The notes under the pieces: model-generated | Seen by the model: only the letters and a program-made list of their open reading frames with translations | Told to the model about the DNA's origin: nothing | Database searches by the model: none | Made by a program: the position numbers and the translations under genes | Shown: one piece after another, positions 1 to 7,074 of the stretch | Numbering within the stretch: the stretch's first letter is position 1 | Layout: each line of letters starts with the position of its first letter | DNA from: UBA1181 sp963648205 | GTDB lineage: Bacteria > Bacteroidota > Bacteroidia > Bacteroidales > Paludibacteraceae | NCBI GenBank assembly: GCA_963648205.1 | Contig: CAVJCT010000005.1 | Span: 1 to 64,000, forward strand | Direction of reading: 5' to 3' | DNA length: 64,000 bases

Positions 1-1
1 G

Positions 2-340
2 GTGGCAAGTGATACTAATGATTTTGTGTCGAATCAGGATATAATGGCGGACTCTGAAAGTGAATGGAAATCGGAGTTCCTTGAGAAAATATATAATCCT
101 CAGAATTTCAGAAGAATAACAAAATCAGAAGCCTGTAGAATACAGGGATTCCCTGCTGATTATATTCTGCCTGAATCAAGGGCAAGGTGGATGAAATTGG
201 TGGGTAACAGTGTGGCTATTCCAGTAGTGAAAGCATTGGCTCAGTCTGTTGTGAACACGGGCGTGTTTGATGAGGCTGATTGGAATGGAAAGGTTAGACA
301 GAGGAAAGATGAAGCCGTGCAATTAGACCTCTTCGCCTAA
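2..340 (+). CDS. DNA cytosine-5 methyltransferase, C-terminal fragment cut by window edge
   Basis: This is the last 112 residues of a Dcm-type C5 cytosine methyltransferase, an enzyme that methylates cytosine in a specific DNA site, usually in a restriction-modification or orphan modification setting. Conserved motif IX is visible at about residues 37-51 (RRITKSEACRIQGFP) and motif X at about 68-76 (GNSVAIPVV), which completes the AdoMet pocket. The catalytic PCQ motif and target-recognition region lie upstream of the window, so the frame is open at the left edge and the apparent start is not real. A hairpin terminator follows 10 bp after the stop. The specificity and any partner nuclease cannot be seen. 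Confidence 0.9.
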   Translation: MASDTNDFVSNQDIMADSESEWKSEFLEKIYNPQNFRRITKSEACRIQGFPADYILPESRARWMKLVGNSVAIPVVKALAQSVVNTGVFDEADWNGKVRQRKDEAVQLDLFA

Positions 341-350
341 TAACCCCATA

Positions 351-380
351 AAAAAGGATAGAGCAACACTCTATCCTTTC
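351..380. terminator. Bidirectional hairpin terminator
   Basis: The arms AAAGGATAGAG (353-363) and CTCTATCCTTT (369-379) form an 11-bp stem with a 5-nt loop, with A and T tracts on the two sides. It lies between the convergent methyltransferase and symporter genes and can end transcription from both. Confidence 0.8.
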
Positions 381-402
381 ATTTTATCTTTTACTCTCGC
401 TT

Positions 403-1974
403 TTACGCTGCCTTCTTCTGTGTTGCCAAACTAACTACCACTATCGTGATGCATGAGAGTGGAAAGGCAAACATGATTGGGTCTACGAATTTTACCATGC
501 TGTCGCTGAAGAGTGTGTCGGTGCCGAGAATCGCTCTGCAGATCCCGAGCATACTGGCTTCTTTGGCGTGTACGAACACAAGGGCAATAAGCGTTGCGAT
601 GACTCCTACCCACATGCTGGCGTAGGCTCCTTGTGGGGTCGCTTTCTTCCAATACAAAGCACAGAAGTAGGCTGGCAGGAATGCCGATGCACAGATTCCC
701 ATGAACAGAGAGGTCGAAATGGCGATGACTGGTGAGTCGCTCGCTTCTCCTAACACATAACAGATGATGAAACTGATGAGGATTGAAATCAACACTGCGA
801 TTCTTATCACTAAGGTCATTTTGCGTCTGCTCGACTCTTCCTTCACCACCGTTCCGTAGATGTCAGAACCTGCAGCGGCTGCCATCGTGTGAAACTGTGC
901 ACTGAGTGTCGACATGCTCGCCGACAGAATGCAAAGCATGAAGACCGTCATAAACCAGTTCGGCATCACTCGTCCGATGAAGTACGGAATAATCTTGTCG
1001 GATGCTTCGACCATCTGAACAGCTACGGCTCCGTCATTCTTCCAGAAATAGAGGTTTGACAACGCTCCTACATGGTAGACAACTCCTACCGTAACAATCA
1101 AGAAGCAACATCCGATGACAACGCCTTGATTCAATTTCTTCGTGCTGTCGACCGTCATGAAGCGCACTACCAACTGCGGTTGTGCTAAACAGCCGATTCC
1201 CACTCCCATAATGAGGGAGGTAACCAAGGTGTACCACTGCTGTGAACCAAATTCTGGCATTGCAGTCCATCCTCGGTGACCGACGGCAGCTAATTTCTCT
1301 GGCACTTTGTCTGCCATCGCTCCCAATGCTTCGTTGGCTTCGACAAAGCCCATTCCTAACGCCTTGTAGACACCAAACACGAGGAATGCCATACAGATGA
1401 ACATAATCACGGCTTGCAATGCGTCAGTGTACATCACACCTTTCATACCACCTGCAATGACGTAACTTGCCACGATGATGGTGAAGATGAGCAATGCCAA
1501 GTGGAAGTCAATGCCGAATACCTCTTGCATGCAGAACACACCACCACGAAGAACGGCGGCAGCGTAGAGTGGCATGCAGATGAAGATGATCGCTGCCACA
1601 AGGATTCGTATCTTCTTCGACTGATAGTACTCGCCTAAGAACTGTGCGAAAGAGGCAACTTTCAGTTTCGCGCCAATCCGTCGTGTAGGTCGTCCGAAGA
1701 CGATGAAGGCAATGACCACGCCCATAAACATATTTAGGAACATAAGCCATTGAATACCCATTCCGAAAGTGGCAGCAACGCCTCCAAATCCGACAATGGC
1801 AGAGGCTGAGATGAAAGTCGCACCGTATGACAACGCCATGACGATAGGGTTCATCTCACCACCACCAATCAAAAAATCTTTAGAATCATTGGTCTTTTTC
1901 CAACCTAAGTAGCCAAGGAATGCGATGGACAAAAAATATACCATCACAACCAAATACATTGTGAAGTCTTCCAT
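403..1974 (-). CDS. Sodium:solute symporter (SSS family)
   Basis: A 523-residue integral membrane protein with about 13 hydrophobic segments, the usual size and layout of the SSS family (acetate, proline and monocarboxylate symporters). Family-type segments include FLIGGGEMNPIVMALSYGAT near residues 34-53 and a glycine-rich IAGGMKGVMYTDALQAV near 175. It should couple uptake of an organic solute to a sodium gradient. It is the last gene of a four-gene minus-strand operon (paaK, ACT protein, 41-aa accessory protein, symporter), 5 bp after the accessory gene. That context suggests an aryl acid or other carboxylate as substrate. The substrate is inferred from neighbours only. Confidence 0.88.
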   Translation of the reverse strand: MEDFTMYLVVMVYFLSIAFLGYLGWKKTNDSKDFLIGGGEMNPIVMALSYGATFISASAIVGFGGVAATFGMGIQWLMFLNMFMGVVIAFIVFGRPTRRIGAKLKVASFAQFLGEYYQSKKIRILVAAIIFICMPLYAAAVLRGGVFCMQEVFGIDFHLALLIFTIIVASYVIAGGMKGVMYTDALQAVIMFICMAFLVFGVYKALGMGFVEANEALGAMADKVPEKLAAVGHRGWTAMPEFGSQQWYTLVTSLIMGVGIGCLAQPQLVVRFMTVDSTKKLNQGVVIGCCFLIVTVGVVYHVGALSNLYFWKNDGAVAVQMVEASDKIIPYFIGRVMPNWFMTVFMLCILSASMSTLSAQFHTMAAAAGSDIYGTVVKEESSRRKMTLVIRIAVLISILISFIICYVLGEASDSPVIAISTSLFMGICASAFLPAYFCALYWKKATPQGAYASMWVGVIATLIALVFVHAKEASMLGICRAILGTDTLFSDSMVKFVDPIMFAFPLSCITIVVVSLATQKKAA

Positions 1975-1979
1975 ATTAA

Positions 1980-2105
1980 TTACTGTAATTTATCGTTTTC
2001 GTCTTCTTTATTCCAATAGACAACGCCGAAGATGACGGAGCCAATCACGCATAATATGGATAGTAGGTATACGATCCAAATTCCAGGGTCTGCAATGCCA
2101 AACAT
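1980..2105 (-). CDS. Symporter small accessory protein, 41 aa
   Basis: A 41-residue reading frame with one strongly hydrophobic helix (about residues 9-30, IWIVYLLSILCVIGSVIFGV) and a short charged tail rich in Lys, Glu and Asp. It starts MFGIADPGI and sits 11 bp after the ACT gene and 5 bp before the symporter, so translation is probably coupled. Short single-helix subunits of this shape, starting with a Gly/Pro-rich N-terminus and ending WNKED-like, are known next to SSS symporters. I infer a stabilising or regulatory role in the symporter complex. It is short enough to be missed by length-filtered gene callers. Confidence 0.75.
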   Translation of the reverse strand: MFGIADPGIWIVYLLSILCVIGSVIFGVVYWNKEDENDKLQ

Positions 2106-2116
2106 AAATGGTGCTG

Positions 2117-2542
2117 TTAGAAATTATTTAAATCTGATTCTGAAAGATTGTTGAGGTTGTATCTGCGGATCACCTCATTGGCTGCGTCGATATTGTTGGT
2201 ACGTAAAATCAACACGGCTTTTTGGTTGAATGAGAAGCAGTACATATACTCAATGTTGATGCCCGCTTTGGTGAAATACTCCAAAGTCTTAGACATCTCG
2301 CCAATTGCTGAGTTGACGGAAATCGCCAAGACAGTGTTGAGGTTGGCGCTCACGCCATTGGCTTTCAACACCTGCAACGCCTTGATCTGGTTGTTGGTGA
2401 TAAGGCGGAGAATACCATAGTCTGATGTGTCGGCAACACTGGCTGCGATAACACGAATGTCCTCTTTGGCGAGGAAGGCGAGAATCTCGTTCAGTCTGCC
2501 GAACTTATTCTCCAAAAATATTGAAATCTGATCGATAGTCAT
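2117..2542 (-). CDS. Tandem ACT-domain protein
   Basis: A 141-residue soluble protein made of two ACT-type beta-alpha-beta-beta-alpha-beta units, roughly residues 1-65 and 70-135. The first contains NKFGRLNEILAFLAKEDI, a typical ACT ligand-loop region. ACT domains bind small ligands, mostly amino acids. Proteins of this size commonly sit beside phenylacetate-CoA ligases in anaerobic Bacteroidetes and are taken to sense an aromatic amino acid or its 2-oxo or aryl-acetate derivative. It lies 12 bp downstream of paaK in the same operon. The ligand is inferred, not visible. Confidence 0.85.
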   Translation of the reverse strand: MTIDQISIFLENKFGRLNEILAFLAKEDIRVIAASVADTSDYGILRLITNNQIKALQVLKANGVSANLNTVLAISVNSAIGEMSKTLEYFTKAGINIEYMYCFSFNQKAVLILRTNNIDAANEVIRRYNLNNLSESDLNNF

Positions 2543-2554
2543 GTCCTTTTTGAT

Positions 2555-3862
2555 TTAGTGGTTCTTACGTAAATCTTTCACTCTCACGGCTTTACCTTCT
2601 GATTGTGGAAGTGTGCCTTTCTCAACCAGTTTCACTTTAGGGGTAAGAAGCAACTCGTCCTTCAACTGGCGAGTGATCTCTTTGGTGAGTGATTGGAGTT
2701 TTGAATAGTCGTCTGTATGAAGATCGCCCAATTCCACTTCGACCATCATCTCGTCGTTGTTGCCGACAGTGTCGATAGTGATGAGGTAGTTCATACCCAA
2801 CTCTTTGAAATTCATTAAGATACGTTCGATTTGGATAGGGAAGATGTTCACACCCTTCACGATGATCATATCGTCGCTTCTTCCTTTCAAACGGGCAATG
2901 CGTCGGTGGGTTCTTCCGCAAGGGCATTCGCCATCCAAGAAGTTGGTCAAGTCGCGTGTGCGGTAGCGGATGAGTGGCATAGCCTCGCGGGTGAGGGTCG
3001 TCAACACCATTTCTCCTACTTCACCATCTTTAACTGGTTCGAGTGTCTCTGGGTTGATAATCTCGACAATCACCATATCCTCCCAAATGTGGAGACCGTT
3101 TTGCTCTTGGCATTCGAAAGCGACACCAGGTCCGTTCATCTCTGACATTCCGAAGCAGTTGTAAGCCTTCAAACCGAGCAACTCTTCGATACGTTTACGT
3201 TGCTCTTCAGAGTGAGGCTCTGCGCCGACACACATAATACGGAGTTTCGTGTCCTTGCGTGGGTCGAGCCCCTCTTCGGCGAACACTTCTGCCAAACGAG
3301 TGGCGTAACTTGGAATTGTGTGGAGAACGGTTGTGCCGAAATCGCGGATGAACTTGATTTGACGTTTACTGTTTCCTGCTGCTGCTGGAACGGTGAGACA
3401 ACCCAATTTCTCTGCTCCGTATTGGTAACCGAGTCCGCCAGTGAACATTCCGTAGCCGGAAGTGTTTTGGAAGACGTCGGTGTTACGAACGCCTACCATA
3501 TACATACAGCGAGCCACTTGGTTAGCCCAGTTGTCGAGGTCTTTCTGAGAGTGGAGAACGACGGTAGGGTTACCGGTTGTTCCACTGGAAGAGTGAAGAC
3601 GGACGATCTTCTCCATAGGGATGGCTGCCAAGCCGAATGGATAGTTGTTGCGGAGATCCTCTTTAGTAGTGAAAGGAAACTTGCGAAGGTCGTCTAACGA
3701 TTGAATCGTATCAGCAGAGAGTCCTTTCTCTGCGAAAAGTTTCTTGTAGTAAGGCGAGTTAGCTGCTTGTGCAACAGACCATTTCAATCTTTCTAATTGT
3801 AATTTTTGGAGGTCGGCACGGCTCATCGTCTCAATGTCCTCTTCCCAATATTTTTCTGTCAT
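2555..3862 (-). CDS. paaK: Phenylacetate-CoA ligase
   Basis: A 435-residue AMP-forming adenylate enzyme that makes an aryl-acetyl-CoA from an aryl acid, ATP and CoA. The phosphate-binding motif SSSGTTGNPT is at about residues 91-100, followed by family-specific GMSEMNGPG and the C-terminal hinge region GRSDDMIIVKGVNIFP. A CPCGRTH segment just before the hinge is usual in this family. Length matches PaaK. In gut Bacteroidetes such ligases act on phenylacetate, indoleacetate or similar products of aromatic amino acids and run in either direction together with indolepyruvate-type ferredoxin oxidoreductases, which are not in the window. It is the first gene of the operon. Confidence 0.92.
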   Translation of the reverse strand: MTEKYWEEDIETMSRADLQKLQLERLKWSVAQAANSPYYKKLFAEKGLSADTIQSLDDLRKFPFTTKEDLRNNYPFGLAAIPMEKIVRLHSSSGTTGNPTVVLHSQKDLDNWANQVARCMYMVGVRNTDVFQNTSGYGMFTGGLGYQYGAEKLGCLTVPAAAGNSKRQIKFIRDFGTTVLHTIPSYATRLAEVFAEEGLDPRKDTKLRIMCVGAEPHSEEQRKRIEELLGLKAYNCFGMSEMNGPGVAFECQEQNGLHIWEDMVIVEIINPETLEPVKDGEVGEMVLTTLTREAMPLIRYRTRDLTNFLDGECPCGRTHRRIARLKGRSDDMIIVKGVNIFPIQIERILMNFKELGMNYLITIDTVGNNDEMMVEVELGDLHTDDYSKLQSLTKEITRQLKDELLLTPKVKLVEKGTLPQSEGKAVRVKDLRKNH

Positions 3863-4017
3863 TTTTCTAAAATATTACTTTAATTAACAAAAAGGCTTCG
3901 CAAATCGTGTGAAAGTCTTTTTTCTGATTACTTAAAATACAAATTTATGTTAAAAAATTGATAATCAGAAGATGAAACGACGTTATAGAGGAGAAAATGA
4001 AAATAATTGCAAAAGAA

Positions 4018-4080
4018 AGAGCGTCTGCGTCAGTTCTCGTTAGAACATTCGCAGGCGCGGATCTCCCAAAACAGCGCTCT
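4018..4080. other. Intergenic hairpin region, function unknown (within 3863-4452)
   Basis: The 590-bp gap between paaK and the AraC-like gene has no convincing ordinary gene in its first 350 bp. It does hold a compound hairpin: GCGTCTGCG (4021-4029) pairs with CGCAGGCGC (4050-4058) around an inner GTTCT/AGAAC stem (4033-4037 with 4042-4046). Short overlapping frames on both strands cover 4007-4266; they look like by-products of a conserved non-coding or repeat element rather than proteins. I cannot name it. Confidence 0.35.
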
Positions 4081-4272
4081 TCTCCGAAATTCCGAATGTT
4101 GCCGCTTGCTCCAGACTTTTGTCTTCTTACTAATCGAATCAGTTATAGTGTTGTTTATATTTCGGAGTTTTTCAGAACGCTCAAGTGCGAATAACTTTCT
4201 TCGATTAATGGAGGTCAGGCAATAAGTCGACATTTCGGCCTTAAATTCTCTTATAGACACAATCATTTCGGG

Positions 4273-4310
4273 TTACCATTATGGTAATCTCAAAAATCGG
4301 ACTATCTTTG
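4273..4310 (+). promoter_or_regulatory. Promoter with upstream palindrome for the AraC-like gene
   Basis: A -7 box TATCTTTG lies at 4303-4310 and a 7-bp-arm palindrome TTACCATTATGGTAA lies just upstream at 4273-4287, over the expected -33 region. The palindrome is a plausible operator. The leader to the start codon at 4453 would be about 135 nt. Confidence 0.45.
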
Positions 4311-4452
4311 TAGATAAAATCATACGACTGTCAATATCAGAGCTCCCTCTGACGTATGCAAAGGTATTTCGTGAAGCTGTTAAAACTGTGAATTTGAAAT
4401 CTCAAGATGTGGATTTAACGTGTGATTATGTGTATCTGACGTTTTTTTTACG

Positions 4453-5646
4453 ATGAAAGACATTATTTTAAAAGATATATACGCTTTTTATGCGTTAGCA
4501 TGTTTTGCACATATCCTCGCTGGAGTTATATGTGCCAGTATTCGTTCATTGCATTATTGCCGTCCTTGCGATAAAAACAAGGACTTCTATTACCCTGCAC
4601 GCTATTATACGATAGGGTTCTTTTTGTTGCCACTTTTCCATTTGCCATATTTCATCAATCCGTACGACGACAACTATTTTGAGTTTGTGCTGATGTTCGT
4701 TTTGATTGCTACCCCGATGACTTGCTCAATGCAGTTGTATCGCCATTATATGCTGGTGCCGTTCAAGAACAGTCCTGTATGGAGGCAGACAATCATCTAC
4801 ATTGCCTTTGCTGCTATAGCGTTTATCTTTTTATATAGTCTGTTTGGGCAATTTGACATGCAAAAGCATGCTTTGGAGTTTAGAGTGGGAACGGTCATCG
4901 TGTGGATGATTGTGTTCGGAAAACTGATTTTCGAGGTGCGGTGGATGCGGAAGCGTATACGAAATTATCACGAGCAGAATTTCTCGGACGAGAATGACTA
5001 TCCTTATAGGTTCGCTGTGAAGATACTTTATTGTGTCTATTTTGGGGTTGTTCTGGCCGGTGTCGTTTTCTTGTGTAATAGTCGAATGGTGTTGGCTATC
5101 TACGATTTATTTCAGGTGGTGTGGTGTGTTATTTTCTTGTGCCTCTTGTTGCCTGCACGCAAACATCATAAGAAAGAAGAAGAGCGTGCTGTCGAGGAGA
5201 CAGTAGACGAGGAGGACGACCTGAATTTGGGTAAAAAGATTGAGATAGAGGAGAGTATAGAGAATGCAGAATTGCCAGTAACCCCAGAGATGGAAGCAGT
5301 CAAGACTGCGGTTTTGGAGCAGGTCAGCAAGCAGTATCTCAACGAGAGTTTGCGTAGGTCGGACATCATTGATGGTATGACGGGTGGAAACAAGACGTTG
5401 GCTTGTGCCTACATTGCTAAGATTGGCTTTTACCGTTTGATAAATGCCTTCCGCCTTCGCCATTTGGAGTTGTACTTGAAAGAATATCCATGGGAGACGA
5501 TTGAGGCGGCTGCCGTTTCAAGTGGTTTCAAAGATCGATATGCTTATTACAACGCAAAGAAGAGAATGAAAGATTTCGACTGGGATGAAGTCTCTGCGTT
5601 CTTGGTTTCTGAGGAGGAAGAAGTGGCAACAGAGGTAGCAGAGTAA
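4453..5646 (+). CDS. Membrane-anchored AraC-family-like transcriptional regulator
   Basis: A 397-residue protein with six to seven hydrophobic segments in its first 240 residues. A highly charged linker follows (about 243-275), and the C-terminal region (about 325-378) resembles an AraC-type double helix-turn-helix (YRLINAFRLRHLELYLKEY, then IEAAAVSSGFKDRYAYYNAKKRM). It would sense a signal in or at the membrane and act on DNA from there. This layout is frequent in Bacteroidetes; target genes are unknown. An open frame without an ATG (4226-4456) ends in an ATGA overlap with its start codon, which may be chance. Flanks are a palindromic promoter upstream and a possible tiny gene downstream. 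Confidence 0.8.
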   Translation: MKDIILKDIYAFYALACFAHILAGVICASIRSLHYCRPCDKNKDFYYPARYYTIGFFLLPLFHLPYFINPYDDNYFEFVLMFVLIATPMTCSMQLYRHYMLVPFKNSPVWRQTIIYIAFAAIAFIFLYSLFGQFDMQKHALEFRVGTVIVWMIVFGKLIFEVRWMRKRIRNYHEQNFSDENDYPYRFAVKILYCVYFGVVLAGVVFLCNSRMVLAIYDLFQVVWCVIFLCLLLPARKHHKKEEERAVEETVDEEDDLNLGKKIEIEESIENAELPVTPEMEAVKTAVLEQVSKQYLNESLRRSDIIDGMTGGNKTLACAYIAKIGFYRLINAFRLRHLELYLKEYPWETIEAAAVSSGFKDRYAYYNAKKRMKDFDWDEVSAFLVSEEEEVATEVAE

Positions 5647-5667
5647 TTTTGACTAATAATTAAGTTT

Positions 5668-5838
5668 ATGGGAACAACAAAAAGACGTAGTGCTAATGGG
5701 TTAGGAATGGCACAACCTCTTGCTGTTCATCAGAATATCTGTAGACAGTTGATTGAGGGTTTGACGAAGAAGTTAAAAGCAAATTTTAAGAGGAACGTCT
5801 CGTATGAAACGGCAATCGATGGATTTGCGCAGGTATGA
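5668..5838 (+). CDS. Possible small basic protein, 56 aa (uncertain)
   Basis: This frame begins MGTTKRRSANGLGMAQ 21 bp after the AraC-like gene and encodes 56 residues rich in Lys and Arg. An AT-rich stretch precedes the start, as usual in this phylum. A second frame (about 5806-5874) overlaps its end and reads MKRQSMDLRRYELNEETF, so the original gene may have been longer and is now frameshifted, or only one of the two is real. No family recognised. Confidence 0.3.
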   Translation: MGTTKRRSANGLGMAQPLAVHQNICRQLIEGLTKKLKANFKRNVSYETAIDGFAQV

Positions 5839-5921
5839 ATTAAACGAGGAGACTTTCAATTACTTGAAGAAGTAGTTTGTTGAACCAAGGTTTTTCAGGT
5901 TTCTTCTTTCAATAAAACAGC

Positions 5922-5954
5922 GAAAAGGCTCGAAGCAATGCTCCGAGCCTTTTC
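5922..5954. terminator. Bidirectional hairpin terminator
   Basis: AAAAGGCTCG (5923-5932) pairs with CGAGCCTTTT (5944-5953), giving a 10-bp stem with A and T tracts. It separates the AraC-like locus from fba on the opposite strand and can serve both. Confidence 0.85.
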
Positions 5955-5983
5955 TATAATGTGAAGGATGTTAGCCTATGAAA

Positions 5984-6982
5984 TTAAGCCTTTCCGTCGC
6001 TACCGAGAACCTCTTTAATCTTGTGGATGTAGAGCTTCTTCATGTTGTCACGAGCTGGACCTAAGTACTTACGAGGGTCGAACTCACCTGGTTTCTCTGC
6101 GAACACCTGACGGATAGCAGCAGTCATAGCCAAACGAGAGTCAGAGTCGATGTTGATCTTGCAAACTGCAGACTTAGCAGCCTTACGGAGTTGCTCCTCA
6201 GGAATACCTACTGCATCTGGCAACTTACCACCGAACTTGTTGATAGTGTCAACTTCGTCTTGAGGAACTGAAGAAGAACCGTGGAGTACGATAGGGAATC
6301 CAGGCAATTGCTTCTCGATAGCTGCCAAAACGTCGAATGCCAATGGAGGTGGAACGAGCTTGCCAGTCTTAGGGTCACGAGTACATTGCTCAGGTTTGAA
6401 TTTGTATGCACCGTGAGAAGTTCCGATAGAGATAGCCAATGAATCAACACCAGTCTTAGAGGTGAAGTCGATTACCTCTTCTGGCTTAGTGTAGTGAGAC
6501 TCTTCAGCTTGAACCTCGTCCTCAACACCTGCCAAAACACCCAACTCACCTTCTACAGTTACGTCATATTTGTGAGCGTACTCAACAACCTTCTTAGTCA
6601 AAGCGATGTTCTCCTCGTATGGAAGAGCAGAACCGTCGATCATAACTGAAGAGAAGCCCATGTCTACACATGACTTGCACAACTCGAAAGAGTCACCGTG
6701 ATCCAAGTGAAGAACGATTTGTGGTTTCTCCCAACCGAGTTCCTTTGCATATTCTACAGCACCCTCAGCCATGTAGCGAAGGAGTGTTTGGTTAGCGTAG
6801 TTACGCGCACCTTTAGAAACTTGGAGGATAACTGGAGACTTAGTCTCTGAAGCTGCCATGATGATAGCTTGGAGCTGCTCCATGTTGTTAAAGTTGAATG
6901 CAGGGATTGCATATCCACCCTTAACTGCTTTAGCAAACATCTCTCTGGTGTTTACCAAACCTAATTCTTTGAAATTAACCAT
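5984..6982 (-). CDS. fba: Class II fructose-bisphosphate aldolase
   Basis: A 332-residue zinc-dependent aldolase that splits fructose-1,6-bisphosphate into dihydroxyacetone phosphate and glyceraldehyde-3-phosphate, and runs in reverse in gluconeogenesis. The metal and catalytic motif HLDHG is at about residues 92-96. A further zinc-ligand region follows (VEGELGVLAG near 143), then the phosphate-binding ISIGTSHGAYK and HGSSSVP segments. Length and motifs fit the long class IIB group seen in Bacteroidales. It is transcribed alone, with terminators on both sides. Strong housekeeping codon use. No anomaly seen. Confidence 0.96.
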   Translation of the reverse strand: MVNFKELGLVNTREMFAKAVKGGYAIPAFNFNNMEQLQAIIMAASETKSPVILQVSKGARNYANQTLLRYMAEGAVEYAKELGWEKPQIVLHLDHGDSFELCKSCVDMGFSSVMIDGSALPYEENIALTKKVVEYAHKYDVTVEGELGVLAGVEDEVQAEESHYTKPEEVIDFTSKTGVDSLAISIGTSHGAYKFKPEQCTRDPKTGKLVPPPLAFDVLAAIEKQLPGFPIVLHGSSSVPQDEVDTINKFGGKLPDAVGIPEEQLRKAAKSAVCKINIDSDSRLAMTAAIRQVFAEKPGEFDPRKYLGPARDNMKKLYIHKIKEVLGSDGKA

Positions 6983-7017
6983 CTTTGTTATTTGTAAAGT
7001 TATAGTTATTCTTTCTC

Positions 7018-7048
7018 AAAAACGAAGGGCTTTTGACCCCTCGTTTTT
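7018..7048 (-). terminator. Hairpin terminator after the GH9 gene
   Basis: AAAAACGAAGGG (7018-7029) and CCCCTCGTTTTT (7037-7048) pair with a bulge on each side of the loop. It lies between the stop of the cellulase gene and the start of fba, both on the minus strand. Confidence 0.75.
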
Positions 7049-7074
7049 CATACGCAAATGTACAATATTTTTCT

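Noticed and set aside
4007..4266. Overlapping short genes on both strands
   Set aside because: The two frames overlap almost fully, lie over a strong hairpin and lack any domain; non-coding DNA is more likely. Kept only as an unexplained region.
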